DNA from: Ralstonia sp. UBA689
GTDB taxonomy: Bacteria; Pseudomonadota; Gammaproteobacteria; Burkholderiales; Burkholderiaceae
DNA: 64,000 nucleotides
Reading direction: 5' to 3'
NCBI RefSeq assembly: GCF_002298975.1
Contig: NZ_DBMV01000009.1
Coordinates: 90,570 to 154,569 of the forward strand
Each line of letters starts with the position of its first letter. The first letter of the stretch is position 1. Under the pieces are notes generated by a model. The model was not told the DNA's origin and searched no databases. It saw only the letters and a program-made list of their open reading frames with translations. Positions 7,971 through 17,142 of the stretch are shown here, piece by piece. The position numbers and the translations under genes are program-made.

Positions 7971-10481
7971 ATGACGATGATCTGGATCGTCCTGCTTTGC
8001 ATCGGCGCGCTTGCGCTCGCCAGCATGGAAGCCTCGGCGTTGATCTGGTTGGTTGCCACCGGGGCGTGGCTTGCGGCAGGTGCGTGGCTCGGCCTGGCTG
8101 GCCCAGTGATGACCACGGTACTCGCCATCGTTTTCGTGTTGCCCGCGCTGGTGCTCACGCTCAAACCGCTGCGCCGTGCGCTGATCACGCGCCCGGTGCT
8201 CGCGATGTTCCGCAAGATCATGCCGGAGATGTCGCAGACGGAACGCGACGCCATCGAAGCCGGCACCGTGTGGTGGGATGCCGAACTCTTCTCCGGCCGC
8301 CCGGACTGGAAGCGACTGCTCTCCGCCCCCCAGCCGCGCCTGTCGCCCGAGGAGCAATCGTTCCTCGACGTGGAAACCGAAAAGCTCTGCGACCTCGCCA
8401 ACGACTGGGAAAGCACGCAGATCTGGCAGGACATGTCGCCCGAGGCGTGGGCCTATGCCAAGCAGGCCGGCTTTCTGGGCATGATCATCCCGCGGGAGTA
8501 CGGCGGCAAGGGCTTCTCGGCCTATGCGCACTCGCAGGTGGTGATGAAGCTGGCGACGCGCTGCTCGGCCGCCACCGTATCGGTGATGGTGCCCAACTCG
8601 CTGGGCCCGGCGGAGCTGCTGCTGCACTACGGCACAGAGGCGCAGAAGAACCACTACCTGCCGCGCCTGGCACGCGGTGAGGAGATCCCCTGCTTTGCGC
8701 TGACCAACGCGTATGCCGGTTCCGATGCCGCCGCCATCCCCGACGTAGGCGTGGTCTGCCGCGGCATGCACGACGGGCGCGAAACGCTGGGCTTTCGCGT
8801 GACCTGGAGCAAGCGCTACATCACGCTCGGCCCCATTGCCACGGTGCTGGGGCTGGCTTTCCGCGCGGTCGACCCCGACGGGCTGCTTGGCGATGACAGG
8901 GAACCCGGCATCACCTGCGCGCTGATCCCGACCCAGCACCCGGGCGTGAACATCGGCCGCCGCCACTGGCCGCTGAACGCGGTGTTCCAGAACGGCCCGA
9001 ACTCGGGCAAGGACGTATTCATCCCGATCGACTGGGTGATCGGCGGGCGGGCGCAGGTCGGGCGCGGCTGGCGCATGCTGATGGAATGCCTGGCGGCTGG
9101 ACGCGCGATCTCGCTGCCGTCGTCCAACGTGGGGCTGGCCAAGCTGGCCGTGCGCAGCACCGGCGCCTATGCTGCCGTGCGCCGCCAGTTCCGCACGCCC
9201 ATCGGCAAGTTCGAGGGCATTCAGGAAGCGCTGGGCCGCATGGGCGGCAACCTCTACATGATGGATGCGACGCGGCGCCTCTCCGCGCTCGCCGTGGACC
9301 TGGGCGAGAAGCCGTCCGTCATCTCCGCCATTGCCAAGTACCACGTGACCGAACGCGCCCGCGACGTCGTCAACGACGCGATGGACATCGTCGGCGGCAA
9401 GGGCATCTGCATGGGGCCGAACAACTTCCTGGCACGCGCCTATCAGCAGGTGCCGATCGCCATCACGGTGGAAGGCGCGAACATCATGACGCGCTGCCTG
9501 ATCATCTTCGGGCAGGGCGTGATCCGCTGTCATCCGTACGTACTGCGCGAGATGACGGCCGCGCAAGGGGCAGACTCGCCCGAGACGGTGCGCGCGTTCG
9601 ATGCGGCGCTATTCGGTCACGGCGCCTTCATCGCCGGCAACTTCGCGCGCGCGCTCCTGCATGCGCTGACGGGCGGACGGATGGCGGCGGCACCGTCGAG
9701 TGCCGCGCCGGACATGCAGCGCTACTACCGCGCCGTCAACCGCTTCTCCACCGCGCTGGCGTTGTTGTCGGATGTGTCGATGTTCACGCTGGGCGGCACA
9801 CTCAAGCGCCGCGAGAGCATCACCGGGCGGCTGGGCGACATCCTCTCGCAGCTCTACCTGATTTCGTCTGCACTCAAGCGCTTCGAAGACGAAGGCCGGC
9901 CGGCCGAGGACGCGCCGCTGGTGCACTGGTCGGTGCAGGATGCGCTGGTGAAGGCGCACGATGCGCTCGATGGCGTGCTGGCGAACTTCCCGAACCGTGG
10001 CGTAGCCGGGCTGCTGCGTGCGCTGATCTTTCCGTTCGGCGCGGCGTATCGCAAGCCCTCGGACGCACTGTCTGCGCAGGTGGCCGAGTTGATGCAGACG
10101 CCCGGCACCGCACGCGATCGCCTGCTGGCCGACTCGTACTGCCCGACGCCAGACATCGACCCGATTGCCTACGGCGAGGAAGCCTTCCGCCTGCAGCCGG
10201 CCGTGGACGCGATCGAGCAGCGCTTGAAACCTGTCATCCGCGAAGGCAAGCTGCCGCCCGTGCCGCAAAGCCTGCCCGACTTCGAGGCGTGGACCGCGCA
10301 AGCCGTGGCACAGGGCCTCATCAACGAAGGCGAACGCAAGCAGCTTTGCGACTACGCGCGCTATGGCGAACACGCCGTCGCCGTGGACGACTTCCCGCCC
10401 GACTTCAACCTGCTGGCCGACCTGCAGCGCCGCAAGGATGCGCTGGATGCTTTGCAGGCCACAGAACGTCGCGCGGCCTGA
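7971..10481 (+). CDS. fadE: Acyl-CoA dehydrogenase FadE
   Basis: 836 aa, similar in length to E. coli FadE (814 aa) and far longer than ordinary 380-aa acyl-CoA dehydrogenases. I take ATG 7971, with GGAG 6 nt upstream, rather than ATG 7959. The first ~65 residues form two hydrophobic segments (membrane anchoring). Then come the dehydrogenase domains with PREYGGKGFSAYAHS, CFALTNAYAGSDAAAIPD and QFRTPIGKFEGIQEALGRMG (FAD and acyl-CoA binding), and the FadE-specific C-terminal DUF1974 region. It catalyses the first, FAD-dependent step of fatty-acid beta-oxidation. It leads a block with FabG-like, MaoC, thiolase and FadD genes. Confidence 0.92.
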   Translation: MTMIWIVLLCIGALALASMEASALIWLVATGAWLAAGAWLGLAGPVMTTVLAIVFVLPALVLTLKPLRRALITRPVLAMFRKIMPEMSQTERDAIEAGTVWWDAELFSGRPDWKRLLSAPQPRLSPEEQSFLDVETEKLCDLANDWESTQIWQDMSPEAWAYAKQAGFLGMIIPREYGGKGFSAYAHSQVVMKLATRCSAATVSVMVPNSLGPAELLLHYGTEAQKNHYLPRLARGEEIPCFALTNAYAGSDAAAIPDVGVVCRGMHDGRETLGFRVTWSKRYITLGPIATVLGLAFRAVDPDGLLGDDREPGITCALIPTQHPGVNIGRRHWPLNAVFQNGPNSGKDVFIPIDWVIGGRAQVGRGWRMLMECLAAGRAISLPSSNVGLAKLAVRSTGAYAAVRRQFRTPIGKFEGIQEALGRMGGNLYMMDATRRLSALAVDLGEKPSVISAIAKYHVTERARDVVNDAMDIVGGKGICMGPNNFLARAYQQVPIAITVEGANIMTRCLIIFGQGVIRCHPYVLREMTAAQGADSPETVRAFDAALFGHGAFIAGNFARALLHALTGGRMAAAPSSAAPDMQRYYRAVNRFSTALALLSDVSMFTLGGTLKRRESITGRLGDILSQLYLISSALKRFEDEGRPAEDAPLVHWSVQDALVKAHDALDGVLANFPNRGVAGLLRALIFPFGAAYRKPSDALSAQVAELMQTPGTARDRLLADSYCPTPDIDPIAYGEEAFRLQPAVDAIEQRLKPVIREGKLPPVPQSLPDFEAWTAQAVAQGLINEGERKQLCDYARYGEHAVAVDDFPPDFNLLADLQRRKDALDALQATERRAA

Positions 10482-10499
10482 TCAACGACAACAGCAACG

Positions 10500-11912
10500 A
10501 TGCAAGACAAGTACCTCGATTTCGTCGGTTCCGGTTTCGGTAAATGGCTGTCAGCCAACCTAGGCTTGCCGCAGCCCGTGCCGCTACGCCGCTATCGCGC
10601 GGGGGAGCCGGAGTTCGTCGGCCCCTTCCTGGTGGGTGCTGCGCCGGGCGGCACGATGCGCGAGACGCTCGCCGCGCTGTTCGCCGAGATCGGCACGCCG
10701 ACGCGTTTTCATGAAAGCGATCCCGAATGGCTCAATGCTGCTAGTCGTCATGGGCAAATCACGGGGCGCTTCGTCGCGCCCACGGGCAAGGAAGGCGACG
10801 CATTCGACCGCATCGGCGGCATCGTCTTTGACGCGACGGGCATTGCGTCGACTGAAGACCTGGATGCGCTGTACCACGTGTTCCACGACGGCGTGCGCGC
10901 CATCGGCCGCTGCGGGCGCGTGGTGGTGATCGGCCGTCCGCCCGAGGATTGCAAAACGCCGAAGGCCGCTATCGCCCAGCGTGCGCTCGAAGGGCTGACG
11001 CGCTCGCTGGGTAAGGAGATCCGGCGCGGCTGTACGGCGCAGCTCGTCTACGTGGCAGAGGGCGCGGAGAATGTGGCTGCCTCGACGTTGCGCTTTCTGC
11101 TGTCGGCGCGCTCGGCCTACGTGTCGGGGCAGGTGGTGCGTGTGCGGCCAGCCACGGCGGTTTCCATGGATTGGCAAAAGCCACTGGCCGGGCGCACCGC
11201 GCTGGTGACGGGCGCCTCGCGCGGCATTGGCGCGGCCATCGCGCACGTGCTGGCGCGCGATGGCGCACGTGTGCTGTGCCTGGATGTACCGGCTGCGCAG
11301 GAAGGACTGAACGCCATCGCACAAGAGATCGGCGGCGAAGCGCTGGCCTATGACATTGCCGCACCGGAAACGCCCACTCAGCTTGCGCAGCAATTGGCGG
11401 CGGCCGGCGGCATCGACATCCTCGTTCACAACGCCGGCATCACGCGTGACAAGACGATTGCCCGCATGACCGAAGCCGCCTGGCGCAGCGTGCTCGACAT
11501 CAACCTCACCGCGCAGTTGCACATCAACGATGCACTGCTGGCGGCCAACGCGCTACATGCAGGCAGCGCCATCGTCTGCGTGTCGTCCATCAGCGGCATT
11601 GCCGGCAACCTGGGGCAGACCAACTACGCGACGTCCAAGGCGGGCGTCATCGGCCTTGTGCAAGCGAGCGCTCCGCTGTTGGCCGAACGCGGCATCACGA
11701 TCAACGCCGTCGCGCCGGGCTTTATCGAAACGCAGATGACGGCGGCCGTGCCCTTTGCCATCCGCGAGGCGGGCCGCCGCATGAATGCAATGAGCCAGGG
11801 CGGCCAGCCGGTCGATGTGGCGGAGGCGATTGCGTGGTTTGCGTGCCCGGCATCGAACGGCGTGACGGGCAACGTCGTGCGCGTGTGCGGGCAAAGCCTG
11901 TTGGGGGCCTGA
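10500..11912 (+). CDS. High-molecular-weight 3-oxoacyl-ACP/CoA reductase (FabG4-like)
   Basis: 470 aa, about twice the size of FabG, with two tandem Rossmann domains. The N-terminal half (1-220) lacks catalytic motifs. The C-terminal SDR domain has TGASRGIG (237-244), NAG (311-313), catalytic Ser around 362-364, and Y376-x3-K380 in the YATSK motif. This matches the HMwFabG class (mycobacterial FabG4), which interconverts 3-oxoacyl and 3-hydroxyacyl thioesters, often with NAD(H) and long-chain CoA substrates. It lies 18 bp after fadE and 7 bp before the MaoC gene. With MaoC it can provide the (R)-3-hydroxyacyl route of beta-oxidation, or run in reverse. Confidence 0.85.
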   Translation: MQDKYLDFVGSGFGKWLSANLGLPQPVPLRRYRAGEPEFVGPFLVGAAPGGTMRETLAALFAEIGTPTRFHESDPEWLNAASRHGQITGRFVAPTGKEGDAFDRIGGIVFDATGIASTEDLDALYHVFHDGVRAIGRCGRVVVIGRPPEDCKTPKAAIAQRALEGLTRSLGKEIRRGCTAQLVYVAEGAENVAASTLRFLLSARSAYVSGQVVRVRPATAVSMDWQKPLAGRTALVTGASRGIGAAIAHVLARDGARVLCLDVPAAQEGLNAIAQEIGGEALAYDIAAPETPTQLAQQLAAAGGIDILVHNAGITRDKTIARMTEAAWRSVLDINLTAQLHINDALLAANALHAGSAIVCVSSISGIAGNLGQTNYATSKAGVIGLVQASAPLLAERGITINAVAPGFIETQMTAAVPFAIREAGRRMNAMSQGGQPVDVAEAIAWFACPASNGVTGNVVRVCGQSLLGA

Positions 11913-11919
11913 GACGATC

Positions 11920-12852
11920 ATGCGCGCTGCCGCCGTACCTGCCCTGCCCGCTCCAATGATCCCGGCACAAACGCTGGTGACCGAGCCGCCCTCGCCGGGC
12001 GCGTTGGCGTGGCGGGCACTGCTGTCGCAGCGCAAGGGCAAGCGCGGCGGGCCGCTGCCGCGCCACACGCTGGTGCGCCAGGAGGCGCCGCTCGATGCCG
12101 AGCACATCGCGCAGTACGCAGCGGTCTGTGGCTTCTCGCCCGCGCATGGCGTGCCGATGACGTATCCGCACCTGCTGGGCTTTCCGCTGCAGCTCATGCT
12201 GATGACGGAGCGCGCATTTCCGTATCCGGTGATCGGCCTGGTGCATCTGTGCAACACGATCCGCCAGCACCAGCGCCTGCAGGCCGGCGAGCGCGTGCGC
12301 GTGGAGGTGCGTCCGCGCCGGCTGTTCCAGCATGCGCGCGGGCAGGCATTCGCCATCGAAACGGCCATTATCAGGGCGGGCGCGGTGGTGTGGGAATCGC
12401 TCTCGACGTATCTGCGCATCGGCGTACCTTCGCCGCAGGGCGCACCACTGATCGCGCTGCCGACCGCGCAGGACCTTACCCCCGACGGCCATTGGGATGC
12501 CCCCGCCGACACCGGCCGCCGCTACGCCCGCGTGTCGGGCGACTGGAACCCGATTCACGTATCGAACATCGGCGCGAAGCTGTTCGGCTTTGCGCACCCG
12601 ATTGCGCATGGCATGTGGACCAAGGCGCGGGCCCTGGCCACGCTGCTGCCGCCCGCGCCGCTCACGCAGGGTGAGGTGGTGGCCGAATTCAAGACGCCGC
12701 TATCACTGCCGGGCAGCGCCACGCTATGGCAGCCCATTGCTCAGGCCAACGATGCCGCGCCGGGCTGCCCCTTCGAGGTGCGCAACACGACCGGCGACAA
12801 ACCGTATCTGCGCGGCGTGCTGACGCTGGCACAACTCAACACCGGAGACTGA
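11920..12852 (+). CDS. MaoC-like (R)-specific acyl-CoA hydratase/dehydratase
   Basis: 310 aa; a double-hotdog MaoC protein of the HtdX/HtdZ size class. The catalytic hydratase motif is in the C-terminal hotdog: RVSGDWNPIHVSNIGAKLFG with D208 and H213, followed by IAHGMW (228-233). The N-terminal half is a degenerate hotdog without these residues. It hydrates trans-2-enoyl thioesters to (R)-3-hydroxyacyl thioesters. It is tightly packed between the HMwFabG gene (7 bp) and thiolase (4 bp). A second ATG 12 codons in (MIPAQTL) is a possible alternative start. Confidence 0.82.
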   Translation: MRAAAVPALPAPMIPAQTLVTEPPSPGALAWRALLSQRKGKRGGPLPRHTLVRQEAPLDAEHIAQYAAVCGFSPAHGVPMTYPHLLGFPLQLMLMTERAFPYPVIGLVHLCNTIRQHQRLQAGERVRVEVRPRRLFQHARGQAFAIETAIIRAGAVVWESLSTYLRIGVPSPQGAPLIALPTAQDLTPDGHWDAPADTGRRYARVSGDWNPIHVSNIGAKLFGFAHPIAHGMWTKARALATLLPPAPLTQGEVVAEFKTPLSLPGSATLWQPIAQANDAAPGCPFEVRNTTGDKPYLRGVLTLAQLNTGD

Positions 12853-12856
12853 TTCC

Positions 12857-14176
12857 ATGCTCGTCAACGCGCAGGTGCGCCGCGTCGCCATCCTCGGGGG
12901 TAACCGCATTCCGTTTGCCCGCTCGAACACGGCGTACGCCACGGCGTCGAACCAGCAGATGCTGACCGCCGCGCTGCAGGGCCTGATCGACCGGTTCAAT
13001 CTGCACGGCCAGCGCCTGGACGAAGTCGTGGCCGGCGCGGTCATCAAGCACGCACGCGACTTCAACCTGACGCGCGAGTCGGTGCTCTCCACCACGCTGG
13101 CCAAACAGACGCCCGCATACGACGTGCAACAGGCGTGCGGCACGGGGCTGGAAGCGGCCATCCTGGTTGCCAACAAGATTGCGCTTGGGCAAATCGACGT
13201 GGGCATCGCGGGCGGCACGGATACGACCTCCGACGCGCCCGTCGGCCTGAACGAGAAGATGCGCAAGATCCTGCTGGAGGCCAACCGTGCCAAATCGGCC
13301 GGCGCGCGCATCAAGGCGCTGGCGGGGCTGCGGCCGTCGATGTTCGTGCGCCCGCTGCTGCCGCGCAACAGCGAGCCGCGCACGGGCCTGTCGATGGGCG
13401 AGCATTGCGAGCTGATGGCCAAGCGCTGGGGCATTCGCCGCGAAGACCAGGATGCCCTCGCCCTGCGCAGCCACCACAACCTCACGGCCGCCTATGAGCG
13501 CGGCTTCTTCACCGACCTGATGACCGCCCATCTCGGGCTGGACCGCGACAACAACCTGCGCAGCAATCTCACTGCAGATCAACTTGCCAAGCTGCAGCCG
13601 GTGTTCGACCGCAGCGCCACCGGCACGCTCACCGCCGGCAACTCGACGCCGCTCACGGATGGCGCGTCGTGCGTGCTGCTAGCCAGTGAAGACTGGGCAC
13701 GCGCCCACAACCTGCCCGTGCTCGCCTACATGACCTGCGCGGACACAGCCGCCGTCGATTTCTTCAGCGGCACGCCTGAGCAGAACGAGGGGCTGCTGAT
13801 GGCGCCAGCGTATGCCGTGTCGCGCATGCTCCAGCGCGCGGGCCTGACGCTGCAGGACTTCGACTTCTACGAGATCCACGAAGCCTTTGCCGCCCAGGTG
13901 CTGTGCACGCTGGCGGCCTGGGAATCGCCCGAATACTGCCGAGAGAAGCTCGGCCGCAACACGCCGCTCGGCAGCATCGACCGCAGCAAGCTCAATGTGA
14001 ACGGCAGCTCGCTCGGCACCGGCCATCCGTTTGCCGCCACGGGTGGGCGCATCGTCGCCTCGGCGGCCAAGCTGCTGGCGCAGCGCGGCGGCGGGCGCAC
14101 GCTGCTGTCGATCTGCGCGGCCGGCGGACAAGGCGTGGTCGCCATCCTGGAACGACCTGAACAGATGACGCACTGA
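12857..14176 (+). CDS. Acetyl-CoA C-acyltransferase (FadI/FadA2-like thiolase)
   Basis: 439 aa, the length of FadI (436 aa) rather than FadA (387 aa). The nucleophilic cysteine is C94 in QQACGTGLEAA. The C-terminal active-site motifs are present: TGHPFAATGGR (His) and SICAAGGQG (second Cys). It cleaves 3-oxoacyl-CoA to acetyl-CoA and a shortened acyl-CoA, the last step of each beta-oxidation turn. It follows the MaoC gene by 4 bp, clearly in the same transcription unit. Confidence 0.9.
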   Translation: MLVNAQVRRVAILGGNRIPFARSNTAYATASNQQMLTAALQGLIDRFNLHGQRLDEVVAGAVIKHARDFNLTRESVLSTTLAKQTPAYDVQQACGTGLEAAILVANKIALGQIDVGIAGGTDTTSDAPVGLNEKMRKILLEANRAKSAGARIKALAGLRPSMFVRPLLPRNSEPRTGLSMGEHCELMAKRWGIRREDQDALALRSHHNLTAAYERGFFTDLMTAHLGLDRDNNLRSNLTADQLAKLQPVFDRSATGTLTAGNSTPLTDGASCVLLASEDWARAHNLPVLAYMTCADTAAVDFFSGTPEQNEGLLMAPAYAVSRMLQRAGLTLQDFDFYEIHEAFAAQVLCTLAAWESPEYCREKLGRNTPLGSIDRSKLNVNGSSLGTGHPFAATGGRIVASAAKLLAQRGGGRTLLSICAAGGQGVVAILERPEQMTH

Positions 14177-14217
14177 ACCACCCGGGCCACAACGGGAACG
14201 GCCCGATCCCCAAACCC

Positions 14218-14250
14218 GCGCGGCACATAACGACACCACGCCGCGTTTTT
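14218..14250 (+). terminator. Terminator-like hairpin just upstream of fadD
   Basis: CGCGGC (14219-14224) pairs with GCCGCG (14240-14245), with a G-U extension, around a 15-nt loop and is followed at once by TTTTT (14246-14250). It ends right before the fadD ribosome site. It could terminate the fadE-thiolase transcript or act as an attenuator for fadD. The long loop lowers confidence. Confidence 0.5.
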
Positions 14251-14266
14251 CATGGACGGAGACACC

Positions 14267-16006
14267 ATGAACACCGTTGCCGACCTCAACAGCCTCGCCG
14301 ACCGCATCTGGTTGAAGTCGTATCCCGAAGGCGTGCCCGCCGAAATCGACCCCGACCGCTACCACTCGCTGGCCGAGGTGTTTCGCGAATCGGTAGAGAA
14401 GTACCGCAACCGCGTCGCCTATGTGAGCGTCGGCACCGAAATGACCTATGCCGAATGCGAGGCAAAGGCCAAGCACTTCGCGGCATGGCTGCAATCGCGG
14501 GGCGTGAAGAAAGGCGACCGTGTGGCGATCATGCTGCCCAACAGCCTGCAGTACCCGGTGTGCCTGTTTGGCACGCTGCTGGCCGGCGCCATCGTCGTCA
14601 ACGTCAACCCGCTGTACACGGTGCCGGAGCTGGCGCACCAGCTACGCGATTCGGGTGCCCAGACCATCGTGGTGCTGGAGAACTTCGCGCGCACCCTGGA
14701 GCAGGCGCTGCCGGGCACCCAGGTGCGCAACATCGTACTCACCGGCATCGGCGATCTGATGGGCGGCACCGTCAACCTCAAGGGCCGCGCGCTGAACTTC
14801 GTGATGCGCCACGTGCAAAAGCAGGTGCCGCCGTACAAGCTGCCCGCTCCTGTCTGGCTGCGCGACGCTTTGGCCACGGGACGTGCCCGTGCGCCGCAGC
14901 AGGTGTCGCTGGCGCCGGAAGACATTGCCTTCCTGCAATACACCGGTGGCACCACGGGCGTGGCCAAGGGCGCGATGCTCACCCACCGCAACATCATCGC
15001 CAACCTGCTGCAGGCAGAGGTCTGGTCCAAGGGCATGCTCTCGGATGAAGCGGAGACCAACGTCACACTGCTGCCGCTGTATCACATCTTCTCGCTCACG
15101 GTGAACCTGCTGATGTTCATGACCATGGGCGGGCGCAACATCCTGATCGCCAATCCGCGCGATACCAAGCGGGTGCTGTTCATTTTGCGCAACGAGCGCT
15201 TCTCGGGCATTGCCGGCGTCAACACGCTGTTCCATTCGCTGCTGGAAGACCCCGAGTTCGCCAAGCGCGACTTCTCGGCCATGAAGATCACCATTGGCGG
15301 TGGCATGGCCGTGCAGCGCGCGATCGCGCAGCGCTGGCAACAGGTGACGGGCCACACCATTGTCGAGGGCTATGGGCTGACGGAATGCTCGCCCGTGGTG
15401 TCGATGAACCCGCCGCAGATCACGGAGTTCACCGGCACGATCGGGCTGCCGGCACCGTCCACCGAGGTGCGTTTCAAGCGCGACGACGGCAGCGTTGCCC
15501 CGCTGGGCGAGCCGGGCGAGCTGCAGGTGCGCGGGCCCCAGGTGATGCGCGGCTACTGGCAGCGCCCGGAAGACACCGCCCGCGCCATCGACACCGACGG
15601 CTGGTTCTCCACCGGCGACATTGGCGTGATGGACGCCAACGGCTACATCCGCCTGATCGACCGCAAGAAGGACATGGTTCTCGTCTCGGGCTTCAACGTG
15701 TACCCCAACGAGATCGAAGACGTGGTCGCGCTGCACCCCGAGGTGCTGGAGGTGGCGGCCATTGGCGTGCCTGACCCGGTGGCAGGCGAACGCGTGAAGA
15801 TCATCGTGGTGCCGCGCACCGGCGCGCTGACCGAGGCGGCACTGCTCGAACATTGCCGGGCCCACCTGACCGGCTACAAGATGCCGCGCATCGTCGAGTT
15901 CCGCCACGAAGAGCTGCCCAAATCCACCGTGGGAAAGATCCTGCGCCGCGAACTGCGCGACGCCGATCCCGACATCCAGCGCGCCCGCGCCCAGGCGCAG
16001 CAGTAG
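14267..16006 (+). CDS. fadD: Long-chain fatty acid--CoA ligase FadD
   Basis: 579 aa from ATG 14267, with GGAGA upstream; ATG 14252 is an alternative five codons earlier. An ANL-superfamily adenylating enzyme: P-loop YTGGTTGVAKGAMLTHRN, VEGYGLTECSPV, the hinge and A8 region DGWFSTGDIG...IRLIDRKKDMVLVSG, and the terminal acyl-transfer Lys in PKSTVGKILRREL. It activates free fatty acids to acyl-CoA, supplying FadE. The 91-bp gap from the thiolase gene carries a terminator-like hairpin, so it may be transcribed partly on its own. Confidence 0.92.
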   Translation: MNTVADLNSLADRIWLKSYPEGVPAEIDPDRYHSLAEVFRESVEKYRNRVAYVSVGTEMTYAECEAKAKHFAAWLQSRGVKKGDRVAIMLPNSLQYPVCLFGTLLAGAIVVNVNPLYTVPELAHQLRDSGAQTIVVLENFARTLEQALPGTQVRNIVLTGIGDLMGGTVNLKGRALNFVMRHVQKQVPPYKLPAPVWLRDALATGRARAPQQVSLAPEDIAFLQYTGGTTGVAKGAMLTHRNIIANLLQAEVWSKGMLSDEAETNVTLLPLYHIFSLTVNLLMFMTMGGRNILIANPRDTKRVLFILRNERFSGIAGVNTLFHSLLEDPEFAKRDFSAMKITIGGGMAVQRAIAQRWQQVTGHTIVEGYGLTECSPVVSMNPPQITEFTGTIGLPAPSTEVRFKRDDGSVAPLGEPGELQVRGPQVMRGYWQRPEDTARAIDTDGWFSTGDIGVMDANGYIRLIDRKKDMVLVSGFNVYPNEIEDVVALHPEVLEVAAIGVPDPVAGERVKIIVVPRTGALTEAALLEHCRAHLTGYKMPRIVEFRHEELPKSTVGKILRRELRDADPDIQRARAQAQQ

Positions 16007-16032
16007 CGACCACAACCGCACAGGAGATCCGT

Positions 16033-16944
16033 ATGCAACTGCGAACCCTTGCCCTCGCGACGGTGCTTGCCTGGAGCGCCGCCGGCTGGGCCCAGACCCC
16101 CGACACCTCTGCGCCAGCAGCCGCAGCGAGCACGCCAACCACTGCACCGGCATCGCAGTCCGCCGCCATCACGGGCTTTGCCGCCATGGATATTGCCCGG
16201 CAGACCGCCTGGCTCGACAGCCAGGTGCGCGCCAACGCGTTCGGCGGATGGTCCGACGACGACATCCTCGCCATGGCCCAGGCGATGAAGCCCGAAACGC
16301 TCGTGCGCTGGCTGCAGGAGGGCGTCGCCAAACTGCCCGAATACGAATACCGCATGCGCCGCCAGGAGCGCGTGAAAGACCAGTGGCAGACCCAGCCTGC
16401 CCGCATGGAGATCCGCTACCGCCATGCACCGCGCCAGGTCTATGCGCGCTGGCTCAAGGGCGGCGCGCATGCCGGCCAGGAAATCATCTATGACGAGACC
16501 GTGCGCAAGGATGAGATGTATGGCCACCTGGGCGGCATCATCGGCTTCGTATCGATCTGGAGCGCGCTGGACGGGGCGCTGGCCAAATCGCAGTCGAACC
16601 ATACGGCGCGCGAGTTGGGGCTGCAGTTCATCGTCGATACGCTCGCGCGCGACGGGCGCGCCCACGCGGCGGCCGGTGGCAGCGGCAAGTTCAGCGAGGC
16701 CAAGATCGTGACCGAAGACGGCGAACGCATGCTGCGCCTGACGTGGGATACGCCCAGCGGCCCGCCCGCGTTCTACGCCAAGCGCGTGCGCCTGTATTTC
16801 GACCTCAAGAACCCCTGGGTGCGCGTTGAGGAATCGTGGGATGCGTCGGGCAATCAGCTCGAGAAAATCGTCATCGAAAGCGTCACGCGCAAAACGTGGA
16901 ACGACCAGACCTTCAACCCCAAGAACCCGGAATACAAGTTTTGA
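16033..16944 (+). CDS. DUF1571 exported protein
   Basis: 303 aa from ATG 16033, with AGGAG 8 nt upstream. A signal peptide is clear: MQLRTLALATVLAWSAAG then WAQ with cleavage near residue 22. An Ala/Thr/Pro linker is followed by the DUF1571-type domain, with charged patches around EYEYRMRRQERVKDQWQT and the conserved GHLGGIIGFVSIW. No catalytic motif is recognisable. It follows fadD by 26 bp and precedes an OmpW-type porin, so an envelope role in fatty acid or hydrophobic-substrate handling is suggested by context only. Confidence 0.7.
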   Translation: MQLRTLALATVLAWSAAGWAQTPDTSAPAAAASTPTTAPASQSAAITGFAAMDIARQTAWLDSQVRANAFGGWSDDDILAMAQAMKPETLVRWLQEGVAKLPEYEYRMRRQERVKDQWQTQPARMEIRYRHAPRQVYARWLKGGAHAGQEIIYDETVRKDEMYGHLGGIIGFVSIWSALDGALAKSQSNHTARELGLQFIVDTLARDGRAHAAAGGSGKFSEAKIVTEDGERMLRLTWDTPSGPPAFYAKRVRLYFDLKNPWVRVEESWDASGNQLEKIVIESVTRKTWNDQTFNPKNPEYKF

Positions 16945-17000
16945 AGCCCCACCCGCAGACCGTTGTGCACCAAGGCTCCGCCGCCTGGCGGACGGTATCA

Positions 17001-17077
17001 AACAGGACTAGGGGAAACCCCTGTTGTGTGCGTACCAGCTAGAGGAAAGCTTCGGTGAGCGCAGCGAAAACGCTGCG
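17001..17077 (+). promoter_or_regulatory. Two dyads in the ompW upstream region
   Basis: AGGGG-AAA-CCCCT (17010-17022), flanked by AACA/TGTT, and 37 nt further the perfect hairpin CGCAGCG-AAAA-CGCTGCG (17060-17077). Both lie in the 198-bp gap before the OmpW gene. No U-run follows either, so they look like operators or 5'-leader structures rather than terminators. No convincing sigma-70 pair is visible. Confidence 0.4.
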
Positions 17078-17142
17078 TTATGCTGCGGAAACAAATCGCC
17101 ACACCTCGGCGAAATAACTATCACATCCAGAGAGACAACCAC

